From NCBI GenBank assembly GCA_027624035.1, contig JAQBUI010000010.1:24289-88288 (forward strand): 64,000 nucleotides of DNA, in the 5' to 3' direction. Positions 15,978 to 25,537 of the stretch are shown here, piece by piece. Source of the DNA: Pseudomonadota bacterium (GTDB lineage: Bacteria > Pseudomonadota > Gammaproteobacteria > Pseudomonadales > Azotimanducaceae). Each line of letters starts with the position of its first letter. The first letter of the stretch is position 1. The translations under genes were made by a program, and so were the position numbers. Under the pieces are notes generated by a model. It was not told the origin of the DNA. It did no database searches and worked only from the letters and a program-made list of their open reading frames with translations.

Positions 15978-16817
15978 TCAAGGACTGCAGCAGGGACCAG
16001 AGGCAGTGCGGTCCGCTTTGCCCTGGTACTTCCCGATCACCTCTTCTTGCGCCGAATTCAGCAGGAACCTCTGGGTCAGAACGATGCGCGGATGCCGGGC
16101 AGTATTGGGCGCCAGCGTATGCAGTATCCGCATGTCGGTCAGGTAGACGTCTCCCGGCGCGCCGCACAACTCGACCACCTCTACGGGGATGTCATCGACC
16201 AGCCACCGGGCACCTACCAACTGGTCCCGACCCGGAGTTTCCCTGTTCATCAGCATCTTGAAATACTCAACCCGCTTCAGCCGCCGCTTGACGTCTTTGG
16301 ATGACAGCCATTGCCCCGCCTGATTACAGAACCGATGGGAACCCGCCACGACCAGTGTGCCGCCACCGCCCGCCGGGACGGCATCGACGCAAACAAATGC
16401 CTGCACACCGCTCATTTCACCAGACGACACCCGGGGCATGTCCAGATGCCAGATGTTGTGAGGCACGGTCCAGGTGCTGGCATTGGGCAGGGTAAACAGC
16501 AGTTGCGGTCGGTCCATCATCGAACTGGCCGGCTCACCATCCAGCAGTTGATCGACTGCCGCCAGCAGTTCATCAGTCATCACCTCACGAAAGTGGCGGG
16601 ACTTGCTGACCCGCTTGACGAACTGACTGCCGCTCGTTGGCCAGATCAACTCGCAGGCACGGCCCGGTGCGCCGTCGCCATCTTCATACACGCCGGCTTC
16701 CTGCAGGCAACGCCAGATCACCTGTCGTGAGGCCTCCAGGTGCTGTCCGGGAATCAGGCCCGGCAGATGCAGGATGCCGCGGTCTGCAAACGTCTGTCGC
16801 TGTGAATCCGTGAGCAT
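15978..16817 (-). CDS. Phytanoyl-CoA dioxygenase (PhyH) family protein
   Basis: 279-residue Fe(II)/2-oxoglutarate dioxygenase. HLDMPR is the H-x-D iron-binding pair and MRILHTLAPNTARHPRIVL gives the distal His and the 2-oxoglutarate-binding Arg; GGTLVVAGSHR is the usual loop before the last strands. Members hydroxylate acyl-CoAs or varied small molecules; the substrate is unknown. ATG at 16817. It is convergent with the VOC gene and has no obvious operon partner. A second, unrelated PhyH is at 46640. Confidence 0.85.
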   Translation of the reverse strand: MLTDSQRQTFADRGILHLPGLIPGQHLEASRQVIWRCLQEAGVYEDGDGAPGRACELIWPTSGSQFVKRVSKSRHFREVMTDELLAAVDQLLDGEPASSMMDRPQLLFTLPNASTWTVPHNIWHLDMPRVSSGEMSGVQAFVCVDAVPAGGGGTLVVAGSHRFCNQAGQWLSSKDVKRRLKRVEYFKMLMNRETPGRDQLVGARWLVDDIPVEVVELCGAPGDVYLTDMRILHTLAPNTARHPRIVLTQRFLLNSAQEEVIGKYQGKADRTASGPCCSP

Positions 16818-16984
16818 GGCCCGATTCTAAACCTTCCAGGGTGTCTTAACAAACCCATCCAGCGCTACCGGGAGCCACCCTGTCCGCCTGCAATCGAGCC
16901 GCACCGACATGCTCGCCTGCTGATCCGGTTGACCGCAGCTCCGCAACCACCTAATTTAATCGCCTCACAACCCACGGTTCTCCA

Positions 16985-19900
16985 ATGCCCAGCAGTGTCG
17001 AGAAAATCTGGAGGTCTTTCGACCGGTCAAGCCCACTCGAGCAGGATATTCTCGTGGTGCTGGCGGTCCACTACGAACCCATCACCCAGACGGACCTCAG
17101 CAACGCATTGAGCGGGCTCGGCAAGCCCGGCTCGTCCATCAACAAGACCTGGCGTGAGAAAATGCTGCAACTGCAGTTGATCGGGATTCACCAGAGTCGC
17201 CTTGTCTGTAACGAACTGCTGAGCAACCAGCTTGCATTCGAGGCCATCAAGAAGGGCAGCTACGAGAAGATCTACGCCATCGGGGATCGAACTGCAGCAT
17301 TCTACAGCCGCTATGACAGCTGGCGGTATGACTACTTTCACTACGATCCCTGGCGATACAAGCGCCTGCTGCGGCATGCGCTTTTGCATCACGACACCCC
17401 TGCCTTCTGCGACCTGATGAAGATCAAGGAGCCTTTCGCGCCGCCACCGCCAGATCGCATGCGCATACTGTTCGAGGTAGCCGCCCCCCGGGACGCCGAC
17501 TGGTTCTATTCAATGACCCCGGCGTTCCAGTACCAGGCTCTGAAATATCCCCTGGACCATTGCCAGCATCATCTGGTGAACGCCCCGGTCCTGTATGACA
17601 TTCTGCTCAACTGTGCCAGCAGTGATCCTGACCCGGACACACCGCTGCGAACCCTGCTGGCCGAGCAGGACCTGTTCCGGCTTGATACTGCGGCATTCAA
17701 GGCGAATTCTGGCATGGCCTCCCCATCGCCCGATCTGACTGCGCTGCACGCCGCACAGCAGTTTCTGGCGGGAGACTATGAGCAGTCCTGCGCCAACTTT
17801 GCGCTGGCGGTTGCTGCCAAAAAGAAAGCCACCAGAAAGCGGAATATCCGTTTCGAAGGACTTGTCGGGCTGATTTATTGCCTTACCCTCGTCAAGGCAG
17901 GAGGCGCTGACAACGAGGCGCTGCTCAAGGGCCAGGCAGCCGCTTCATCGACCAGGGATGTATATGAGCCATTGCGCTTCTGCTTCGAAATGCTGGGTGA
18001 GTTCCGAAAGGTCTGGGATGGCAGACAGGATCAGGGCGAGTTTATCGCCAGACTTGAGTATGGCTACCTCGACTTTGAATATCCTGCCAGTCAACTGGTG
18101 CAGGCCCTGATGTTCCTCTGGCTGGACCAGCCAGTACCGAAGGAACTTCGGACAGCCCTTGAAACGATCGTGGACAAGGCAACTGAAACGCCGTCACTCT
18201 GGCCAGCCGGCGAGGCACCCCTGCTGTTGGCCGCGATCGCCGGCGCGCCGCCCCAGGGCCTCGCCGCCATGATGCCAAAACTCGCCAGCTGGGAACGGGC
18301 CCTCGATGCACTACTGGCGTTGTCCCCGGCGGAGCGGACGACAGCGCACCCGAAGCAGACCGTGGAGAGCCGGCTCATCTGGATGCTGTATCGTGAACAG
18401 GGCCAGCTCCGGCTTGAACCCCGGGAACAGAAACCTCGCAAGAATGGCGGCTGGACCAAGGGGCGCACCGTGTCCCTGACGCGGCTGCTGGAGAACCCGG
18501 ATGAGTTCGCCATGCTGACGCCGGAAGATGAACGCATCTGTCATCACATCCGACCGAATCTGTATGGATACCCCTCGTACCATCTGCCCGTTGGCCATGC
18601 CCTGGCGGCTGCAGCCGGCCATCCCCTGGTATTCTGGAAAGACGCACCCGACCAGCCAGTGGAGGTGACGTCCCGCAGTCCGGAACTGATCGTCAAACAA
18701 GCATCCGACCACGTGACCCTGACGATGTATCCGTCGCCGGACCAGGACAGCGACGACGAGCAGTGGGACCTGGAATCAGCACTGGACACGGAGGTGCTCA
18801 TCGAACGGCCCGGCGCCATCGACGTCTACCACTTTTCTGAACAACACAGGCACATCGCCCGCATCATTGATGGTGAACTCAAGGTGCCCGCCGCCGCGAA
18901 AGACCGAGTCCTGGAAAGTATCATGTCCATCTCGCCACTGATTACAGTGCACTCCGACCTTCCTGGCGTTGACGCCGACATGACGGAAACCGTCGAAGCC
19001 GACGCCACCCTGACCATCAATGTCCAGCCCGAGGGTGACACACTGAGGCTCGACATCGCCGTTACACCCTTTGGACAGGGCCCGCGCTTCCTGCCCGGCG
19101 CGGGCGGCGAAACGGTGTTCGCCGAAATCAACGGCGAGCGCATGCAGACCCGGCGCGACCTGGCCGGGGAAAGCCGAAGACTGCAGGCGCTGCTCGCGTG
19201 CTGCCCGGGTCTGCAGCAGCAGCGCGCCGGCATCTGGCTGTTCGATGATCTGGAACAGTCACTGGAAGGGCTCATGGCCATTTCTGAGATGGACGATGCC
19301 CCGGTGCTGGCATGGCCGGAAGGCAAACAGATCAGGCTTCATGAAACGGCCGGTGTAAGCGCCGTATCACTGTCCATTCGCAAGCAAAACAGCTGGTTTG
19401 ATGTGGATGGCGAGCTTCAGATCGGCGAGGCCGATGTGTTGAATATGGGCAAGCTCCTGACCTTGATTGGCGACTCTGCGGGCAGATTTGTCCGGCTGGG
19501 CGACAATGAATTCATGGCACTCACCGATGAGCTTCGAAAGCGGCTGGAGCAGTTGCGGGCCATCTCGAGCAACGGACGGGTGCATGGCCTCGCCGGGATT
19601 CACCTGGAGGAGGCCACTGAGGGAATGTCCCTGGATGCTGATGATCACTGGCAATCATTCCGGGACCGCCTGCAGACCGCACGAGACTTTGAACCAGCGA
19701 TCCCCACTACCCTGGAGGCCGACCTGCGGGACTACCAGCAGGATGGATTCCGCTGGCTGGCGCGGCTGTCGGCCTGGGGGGCAGGGGCCTGTCTGGCTGA
19801 CGACATGGGCCTCGGGAAAACCCTGCAGTCCCTTGCCCTCGTCCTGACCCGGGCCAGGACAGGGCCGACGCTGGTGCTGGCCCCCACATCCGTCTGTGCG

Positions 19901-21103
19901 AACTGGGTCGAGGAGATTCACCGGTTTGCCCCAACCCTGAACGCCCTCGTCTTTGGTGATGGAGACCGGGAAAGCGTTCTGGCCACCCTTGGCCCGTTCG
20001 ACGTACTCATCGTGAGCTACGGTCTGCTGGCCTCGGAATCAGAACGCCTGACAGACGTTGACTGGTGCACCATCATCGCGGACGAGGCCCAGGCATTCAA
20101 GAACGCCAACACCCTGCGCTCCAAGGCGGTCATGAAGCTGAGCGCGCCCTTTAAGATGATCACTACCGGGACGCCCATCGAGAATCACCTGGGGGAATTG
20201 TGGAACCTTTTCAACTTCATCAATCCGGGCCTGCTGGGCAGTCTGGATCAGTTCGCCACCCGCTTTGCGCGGCCCATTGAGAATGGCGATGCTGACGCGA
20301 GGGCCGCGCTTCGAAACCTGTTGCAGCCATTTATCCTTCGACGCCTGAAAAACGACGTCTTGTCCGAGCTGCCACCCCGTACAGACATCACATTGCTGGT
20401 GGAACTCAGCCGTGAGGAAGCAGCCCTGTACGAAGCGCTCCGGCGCGAGGCCGCGGCATCGGTGATGAGTGCGGAGTCCGACCAGCAGCAGCGGATGATC
20501 GCCCTGGCCCACATTACGCGATTGCGACAGGTCGTGTGCAACCCTGCCCTCGTGATGCCCGAGGCCGGCATTACCTCTTCAAAACTCGCCATGTTTGCTT
20601 CGGTAATCGACGAACTGCGGGAGAATCGACACAAGGTGCTGGTCTTCAGCCAGTTTGTCCGCCACCTCACGCTGGTACGAACCTATCTGGATGAACAGGC
20701 CATCCCTTACCAGTACCTGGACGGCAGCATGCGACCCGCAGAGCGGAAAAAGGCAGTGGCGGCGTTTCAGGACGGCGAGGGGGACGTGTTCCTGATCAGC
20801 CTCAAGGCGGGCGGTATGGGATTGAATCTGACCGCCGCCAACTATGTGATCCACCTGGACCCATGGTGGAATCCAGCCGTCGAGGACCAGGCAAGCGACC
20901 GCGCTCACCGCCTGGGGCAACAGCGCCCGGTCACCGTTTACCGGCTGGTCGCGGCTGACACCATCGAGCAGAAGATCGTCGAACTGCATCAGCACAAGCG
21001 CGACCTTGCCGAGGGACTGCTCGAAGGAACCGACATGGGTTCACGCATGACATTTGACGACATGCTGGCCCTGATAGGCCAGGGGGCACCTGGATCGGGA
21101 TAG
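16985..21103 (+). CDS. Large SNF2-family helicase/ATPase
   Basis: 1372 residues. The C-terminal half is a full SNF2 motor: DDMGLGKTLQSL (Walker A, about residue 939), ADEAQAFKN (motif II, about 1031), TGTPIENHLGELWNLFNFI, ILRRLKNDVLSELPPR, LVFSQFVRHL, LKAGGMGLNLTAANYVIHLDPWWNPAVEDQASDRAHRLGQ (motifs V and VI). The first ~900 residues are a large accessory region with no SWIM zinc motif that I can see. Bacterial relatives remodel nucleic acid-protein complexes or serve in defence systems, but no methylase, nuclease or other defence gene adjoins. ATG 16985 is the only start near the open frame's beginning. Confidence 0.88.
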   Translation: MPSSVEKIWRSFDRSSPLEQDILVVLAVHYEPITQTDLSNALSGLGKPGSSINKTWREKMLQLQLIGIHQSRLVCNELLSNQLAFEAIKKGSYEKIYAIGDRTAAFYSRYDSWRYDYFHYDPWRYKRLLRHALLHHDTPAFCDLMKIKEPFAPPPPDRMRILFEVAAPRDADWFYSMTPAFQYQALKYPLDHCQHHLVNAPVLYDILLNCASSDPDPDTPLRTLLAEQDLFRLDTAAFKANSGMASPSPDLTALHAAQQFLAGDYEQSCANFALAVAAKKKATRKRNIRFEGLVGLIYCLTLVKAGGADNEALLKGQAAASSTRDVYEPLRFCFEMLGEFRKVWDGRQDQGEFIARLEYGYLDFEYPASQLVQALMFLWLDQPVPKELRTALETIVDKATETPSLWPAGEAPLLLAAIAGAPPQGLAAMMPKLASWERALDALLALSPAERTTAHPKQTVESRLIWMLYREQGQLRLEPREQKPRKNGGWTKGRTVSLTRLLENPDEFAMLTPEDERICHHIRPNLYGYPSYHLPVGHALAAAAGHPLVFWKDAPDQPVEVTSRSPELIVKQASDHVTLTMYPSPDQDSDDEQWDLESALDTEVLIERPGAIDVYHFSEQHRHIARIIDGELKVPAAAKDRVLESIMSISPLITVHSDLPGVDADMTETVEADATLTINVQPEGDTLRLDIAVTPFGQGPRFLPGAGGETVFAEINGERMQTRRDLAGESRRLQALLACCPGLQQQRAGIWLFDDLEQSLEGLMAISEMDDAPVLAWPEGKQIRLHETAGVSAVSLSIRKQNSWFDVDGELQIGEADVLNMGKLLTLIGDSAGRFVRLGDNEFMALTDELRKRLEQLRAISSNGRVHGLAGIHLEEATEGMSLDADDHWQSFRDRLQTARDFEPAIPTTLEADLRDYQQDGFRWLARLSAWGAGACLADDMGLGKTLQSLALVLTRARTGPTLVLAPTSVCANWVEEIHRFAPTLNALVFGDGDRESVLATLGPFDVLIVSYGLLASESERLTDVDWCTIIADEAQAFKNANTLRSKAVMKLSAPFKMITTGTPIENHLGELWNLFNFINPGLLGSLDQFATRFARPIENGDADARAALRNLLQPFILRRLKNDVLSELPPRTDITLLVELSREEAALYEALRREAAASVMSAESDQQQRMIALAHITRLRQVVCNPALVMPEAGITSSKLAMFASVIDELRENRHKVLVFSQFVRHLTLVRTYLDEQAIPYQYLDGSMRPAERKKAVAAFQDGEGDVFLISLKAGGMGLNLTAANYVIHLDPWWNPAVEDQASDRAHRLGQQRPVTVYRLVAADTIEQKIVELHQHKRDLAEGLLEGTDMGSRMTFDDMLALIGQGAPGSG

Positions 21104-21188
21104 GCCGCTGCTCTCAGAACTCTCTGCGTGAATCTCCCTGTCATTGTCTGGTACGCTATCGGCACATCACAGATAAACAGGATTGGTC

Positions 21189-22250
21189 TTGAAAGCGTAC
21201 CAGGTCACCAGATTCGCCGAACCACTACAAGCACGCGACGTACCCACACCGGAGCCAACGGGAACCCAGGTGCTGATCAGAGTCAGCAAGGCAGGGGTCT
21301 GTCATACCGACCTGCATCTTCAGGATGGCTACTACTCACTGGCTGGCGGGGCCAGACTGGATCTGAACGAGCGGGGAATCAAACTTCCCCGGACCCTTGG
21401 CCACGAACTATACGGAGAGATCGCCGCGGCGGGCCCGGACGCTGGCGATGTCACCGTGGGCGAAGGCCGGCTGGTGTACCCATGGATAGGATGCGGTGAG
21501 TGCCCGGTGTGCCTGGCCGGCAATGAGAATATCTGCGCAACACCCCGGTCCATTGGTGTCTTCGTGGATGGCGCCTATGCAGACTACTGCCTGGTGCCGC
21601 ACCCGAAATATCTTCTGGATATCGGCGACCTGGACCCGGTGGTCGCGACCCCATACAGTTGTTCCGGCGTCACGGTTTATAGCGCCCTGTCCAAGGCGCT
21701 GCCGATCCAAGAACAGGAGTGGCTGGTCATCATGGGCGCCGGTGGGCTCGGCCTGAATGCGATCGCGATTGCCAATGGGCGAGGCATCCGCAATGTGCTC
21801 TGCGTCGATATTGATGACACCAAGCTGACAGCGGCCCGGGAAATGGGGGCTACTGCGGTGCTCAACTCGGGGAACCCGGAGGCTCTCGCCCGTCTGCAGG
21901 AACTGACTGGCGGCGGGCCCCGTGCTGTGGTCGACACCGTCGGCGCGGAGGCGACCGCGAACCTGGGGATCGCATCGCTACAGAAAGGTGGGCGCTATGT
22001 GATTGTCGGGCTGTTCGGCGGCGGCGTCACCATCGCCCTGCCCACCTTGCCGTTAAGAGCGATTTCCATACTGGGGTCCTATACCGGCAACCTCAGCGAA
22101 CTCAAGGCACTCATCGAACTGGCAAAGAGCGGCAAGGTCAAGCCCCTGCCTGTGGCGACCCGGCCCATGGCGGAACTGACAGACACTCTGGATGCGCTTC
22201 GCAGCGGCAATATCGTCGGGCGCGTGGTGATGTCAAACGAAAGCCATTAA
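21189..22250 (+). CDS. Zinc-dependent alcohol dehydrogenase (MDR family)
   Basis: 353 residues, GroES-like plus Rossmann domains. Catalytic zinc residues are in AGVCHTDLH and GHELYGEI; the structural zinc cysteines are in CGECPVCLAGNENIC. The nucleotide loop is MGAGGLGLNAIA followed by VDIDDTK, which favours NAD over NADP. It oxidises an alcohol or reduces an aldehyde; the substrate is unknown. Two TTG starts lie six bases apart; the second (MKAYQVTRF) is used because CAGGA lies seven bases upstream. It is probably independent of the helicase gene 85 bases before. Confidence 0.87.
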   Translation: MKAYQVTRFAEPLQARDVPTPEPTGTQVLIRVSKAGVCHTDLHLQDGYYSLAGGARLDLNERGIKLPRTLGHELYGEIAAAGPDAGDVTVGEGRLVYPWIGCGECPVCLAGNENICATPRSIGVFVDGAYADYCLVPHPKYLLDIGDLDPVVATPYSCSGVTVYSALSKALPIQEQEWLVIMGAGGLGLNAIAIANGRGIRNVLCVDIDDTKLTAAREMGATAVLNSGNPEALARLQELTGGGPRAVVDTVGAEATANLGIASLQKGGRYVIVGLFGGGVTIALPTLPLRAISILGSYTGNLSELKALIELAKSGKVKPLPVATRPMAELTDTLDALRSGNIVGRVVMSNESH

Positions 22251-22274
22251 TCTGCCCGGACTCAACTGCCTGCC

Positions 22275-22301
22275 AGAGGGGAGACTGGTCGTAGCCCCTC
22301 T
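22275..22301. terminator. Stem-loop between convergent genes
   Basis: AGAGGGG pairs with CCCCTCT across a 13-base loop between the alcohol dehydrogenase stop and the end of the small minus-strand gene. No T-run follows, so it is only a candidate transcription end. Confidence 0.4.
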
Positions 22302-22504
22302 CAAAGAAGGAACCGGCCAGTCATCGGTTTTCGGTCTTCGATTCTCTCTTTCGAGAACTTGCTGGCCCAGGTGAGAAAGGCCAGGTACTCGGCCGGCGTC
22401 AGCGAGGTCCCCGGGTTGGCCAGCTTCCTGAAGTCGCGTTGCAGGTCTTCCGATGCGGCGTCGGCCAGCATCTCCTTCTTTTCCAGGTCATTCAGTCTGG
22501 TCAT
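22301..22504 (-). CDS. Small acidic/basic mixed hypothetical protein
   Basis: 67 residues, MTRLNDLEKKEMLADAASEDL..., mostly helical in composition, with no membrane segment or cysteine. The N-terminal part looks like a short amphipathic helix. A good Shine-Dalgarno (AAGAGGAAG) sits just before ATG 22504, and codon choice matches neighbours, so it is likely real. I do not recognise the family. It lies just downstream of the large sugar operon on the same strand (89 bases from the dehydrogenase stop) and could be a last gene of it. Confidence 0.65.
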   Translation of the reverse strand: MTRLNDLEKKEMLADAASEDLQRDFRKLANPGTSLTPAEYLAFLTWASKFSKERIEDRKPMTGRFLL

Positions 22505-22593
22505 ACTTCCTCTTCAACTGATGCAGCAGATCGGTTGCTGAATAACCGCTCAGTAACAATCTATGGACGCATGAGCTGTGGGAGGTCCACCAT

Positions 22594-23667
22594 TCAGGAC
22601 CCGTCAATCCCGACCCAGGTCCGGTCCCGTACGGAGCGCTCGACTGCCTCCAGGATCACCTGGTTATGCAATCCATCGGCGAAACCCGGTGACATCTGTT
22701 CGCCCTTGCGGATCGCGTCAATGAAGTTCATCACATTCCGCTGCAGATAGTCTTCGGCTGTCCGTTTGAACCTGGCCGGAATCGGCACTGACAGCATCTG
22801 GTTCTCCCGTGCAAACCTGCCGATGGAGGCCCGGACAGTCATCTGGTCGTTGAAGTCCATGATGAGGGCACCCTTGTCACCGTATATCTCCAGCCGCTGG
22901 TCCATTCCCTCACTGATCACATTGCGGGAACTGGTCAGACTGCCCATGGCGCCGTTGCCAAACCGCACCAGGAGTGACGCGGCGTCATCCACCTCAACCC
23001 GTCCGGAACCGCTGCCATCCGGCAACGGCCGCTCGGGTGTGAATGTGGTGGTATCGGCTACCACTGAAGTGATCTGCTCGCCGCTCACCCATTCCGCCAG
23101 ATCAATGATGTGGGCACCGATGTCGCCAAGACAGCCAGACCCGGTCTTCTCCTTGCGCAGACGCCACACCAGGGGCACGGCCGGATTGATCAGCCATCCC
23201 TGATGGAAACAGCCATTGATATGGAAGATCCGGCCCAATTCGCCCTGACTGACCAGATGACGGGCATACACTGCCGCAGAAGGATGTCTCCAGGTGAAGT
23301 TGATGCCGGTCACCACACCCGCCGCATCCGCCGCCGCTTTCATTCGGCGCGCTTCGTCCACATTCATGGCCATGGGCTTTTCACAGATGACATGCTTGCC
23401 GGCAGCCAGCGCCGCGATGGCGATCTCCGCATGAGAGTCGTTCGGAGTGACGATGGCGATGGCATCCACATCGGGCCTGGCCAGCAATTCGTCCACGTCA
23501 CCGACCGCATCGGCAACGTCATATCGATCGGCCATGCGCCGGGCGCTCTCGATGTTGGGATTACACACCGCCACCGCGCGGGCGCCAGGATGGCGCTGAC
23601 TGGCCGCAACAAAATGTCCGGCCCACATTCCCGAACCGATCACACCTACTCCGATTTGCTGTTCCAC
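22594..23667 (-). CDS. Gfo/Idh/MocA-family oxidoreductase
   Basis: 357 residues. N-terminal Rossmann fold with GVGVIGSGMWAGHF, the family block EKPMAMNVDEARRM (about residue 95, the catalytic-region EKP) and GCLGDIGAHIIDLAEWVSGE where His is the usual catalytic residue. It oxidises or epimerises sugars or cyclitols with NAD(P). GTG 23667 lies 53 bases after the class II aldolase stop, so it is probably the last main gene of the surface-sugar operon, supplying an oxidised or deoxygenated sugar intermediate. Substrate is inferred only from context. Confidence 0.85.
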   Translation of the reverse strand: MEQQIGVGVIGSGMWAGHFVAASQRHPGARAVAVCNPNIESARRMADRYDVADAVGDVDELLARPDVDAIAIVTPNDSHAEIAIAALAAGKHVICEKPMAMNVDEARRMKAAADAAGVVTGINFTWRHPSAAVYARHLVSQGELGRIFHINGCFHQGWLINPAVPLVWRLRKEKTGSGCLGDIGAHIIDLAEWVSGEQITSVVADTTTFTPERPLPDGSGSGRVEVDDAASLLVRFGNGAMGSLTSSRNVISEGMDQRLEIYGDKGALIMDFNDQMTVRASIGRFARENQMLSVPIPARFKRTAEDYLQRNVMNFIDAIRKGEQMSPGFADGLHNQVILEAVERSVRDRTWVGIDGS

Positions 23668-23720
23668 TGATGCCCCTGTTGCTGTTTATTTCCGGCAGTT
23701 TACCTGAATCTGAAAATTGA

Positions 23721-24782
23721 TCAGGATGTGCGGGCGGCCATTTCCTGGCGATAGCGCTCCGCATCCCAGTCAAGCAGCCCGGCCACCTCCCGGGCATCCA
23801 GGGTGCGCAAGGGTTCGGACGGAAGCTGCCGGGACAGCACCTCGTGGTAACACTGCAGCTGCAGCTGGTGGGCCAGCCCGAATGCGCTACTGACAAAGAC
23901 GCCCCTGCCCGCCAGGAAGAAGAACAAGGGGACTGAATTCATTTCCGCGACCGCCGCCGGGTCATCCACGCAGAGAGGCGACGGCCCGAGAAAAACCACA
24001 TGATCGGGGTACAATGCCCAGTCCCTGGCCAGCCGGGAATACAGTGCCGGATCCGTTGCAAGCCCGTGAACCCCGCGTTGGAGCAGCGGCGTGAATTCCG
24101 TCCCGTTCAGAATCAACGGTTCATGCGCCAGGGGCGCCGATGGCGCTCGCGTCGAGGCTCCTGTTGAAGAGGATCTTGAAGACGGTCTCGAAGAAGCCGG
24201 CGAAACGGTACCGATCACCGGTGCCGCAAAGCGCCGCAGCAGCGCATCCAGTCTGGCCTGAAGTGATTCCATGTCATCCGCTCCCACCACCACGCCATGG
24301 TTGGCGAGCAGCAGGCTGTGGACCTCGCCGGACCCGGCGAGCGCTTTGGCCACGGCACCGGCGAGTTCAGCACCTGGTGTGGCATAAGGTACGAGCGCGA
24401 GGCCTTCCATATCGCTATCGCTCACATCCGGCAGGCGCCTGCGGACCAGGTGTGCCAGCGGTTCAACCGCATGCAGGTGGGCGACGAAACGATGGGGCAT
24501 CAGCCCGTGCAGCAGCGTCTCGATCGAGGGGCGCAGGTCACTTCCGGGCATGGTCTGAGGCTTGTACGACAGCGCACCGGCGGCCAGCGCCTGACGGATG
24601 GCATTAAGGTCCACCGGCGCAAAGACGTCACGGTCTGCTGCATCGGCGAGCCACATCCCCGAGCCCTTGATCCATAAAACACCCTGCTCTTTCCAGGACA
24701 CATTGCCGCCGCCTGCCTGCACCAGCAACGGATCAGACCCGACCTGCACGCAGAATCGCGTCACCGACTCACGCAGGCTCAT
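23721..24782 (-). CDS. Class II aldolase/adducin-family protein with Ser-rich insert
   Basis: 353 residues. An aldolase II domain (LVQAGGGNVSWKEQGVLWIKGSG, zinc-site histidines in HLHAVEPLAHL and the late His in LLANHGVVV) covers about residues 1-180. A second region (about 215-350) resembles the extension found in aldolase-SDR fusions of the RhaD type. Between them lies a serine-rich stretch (SPASSRPSSRSSSTGAST), probably a flexible linker. It would cleave or form a sugar phosphate. Its ATG overlaps the preceding HAD stop by four bases, so translation is coupled. Confidence 0.8.
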   Translation of the reverse strand: MSLRESVTRFCVQVGSDPLLVQAGGGNVSWKEQGVLWIKGSGMWLADAADRDVFAPVDLNAIRQALAAGALSYKPQTMPGSDLRPSIETLLHGLMPHRFVAHLHAVEPLAHLVRRRLPDVSDSDMEGLALVPYATPGAELAGAVAKALAGSGEVHSLLLANHGVVVGADDMESLQARLDALLRRFAAPVIGTVSPASSRPSSRSSSTGASTRAPSAPLAHEPLILNGTEFTPLLQRGVHGLATDPALYSRLARDWALYPDHVVFLGPSPLCVDDPAAVAEMNSVPLFFFLAGRGVFVSSAFGLAHQLQLQCYHEVLSRQLPSEPLRTLDAREVAGLLDWDAERYRQEMAARTS

Positions 24783-25537
24783 GGGGTCCGCCTGTGAGCT
24801 GCCAGCCTGCCAAGCAGCTGGCTCAATTCCGAAAATGTCTCGAAGCTGGCGTCCGGCTGGTGTTCGCCGGAACCAACTTTGACCCCCTCATGCAGCTTCT
24901 GCAGTGTGATCGCGCTGATCTTGTCCCGCGCCCCACTGATGTCGTTGATGGGATTGTCTCCAATCATCCAGATCCGGTCTCCTTCGGGGCGCAGCTTGTC
25001 AACGGCGATCCGAAACGGCGCCTCATGGGGCTTGTCGAACCCGGCCTCCTCACTGGTTACGATGTAGTCAAAATACTGGTCCAGCCCGAAGTACACGATC
25101 TTTCTGAACTGGATCTGTGCCGTCAGGTCCGTCACCACCGCCGTAGGAATGCCCAGCAGACGGATCTCATCGAGCAGATTTTTGACCCCGTCGAACAGGG
25201 TCGCATGGCTGAGAAAGGTGCGCCAGTAGGTCTGTTCGAAATCCAGCGCCAGCAGCACCTGGGAGCCCAGCCCCATGATCTCCAGCATGCGCTGCAGGTA
25301 CAGCAGACGGTTGTGGGACGATGCCGTGGCGCCAAGCCGGGTCTTGATCTGCTGGCGCGCATCAGAATACGCTCGATCGAAATCGTCACCGGATACCGAC
25401 AGGGTGCGGGTGATCTTGGCCCGCACGGCTTTGCGCGCCGCCAGATGGGCCGGGTCGTAGTGATAGAGCGTATTGTCGGTGTCAAACAGGATGCCGTGGG
25501 GCAGTTGGGTCAGCCTGTCCTGGTTGAAGATCTTCAT
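24779..25537 (-). CDS. HAD-superfamily hydrolase (subclass I)
   Basis: 252 residues. Motif I LFDTDNTLY (the D-x-D form with T), motif II AVVTDLT, motif III lysine near FDKPHEAPF, and motif IV MIGDNPINDISGA. The long helical cap (residues 25-100) suggests a sugar-phosphate or nucleotide phosphatase. The track ORF starts 27 codons earlier inside the preceding gene; ATG 25537 shares one base with that gene's TGA, and MKIFNQDRL is a sound N-terminus. In the operon it probably removes a phosphate made by the kinase or before nucleotidyl transfer. Confidence 0.85.
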   Translation of the reverse strand: MKIFNQDRLTQLPHGILFDTDNTLYHYDPAHLAARKAVRAKITRTLSVSGDDFDRAYSDARQQIKTRLGATASSHNRLLYLQRMLEIMGLGSQVLLALDFEQTYWRTFLSHATLFDGVKNLLDEIRLLGIPTAVVTDLTAQIQFRKIVYFGLDQYFDYIVTSEEAGFDKPHEAPFRIAVDKLRPEGDRIWMIGDNPINDISGARDKISAITLQKLHEGVKVGSGEHQPDASFETFSELSQLLGRLAAHRRTP

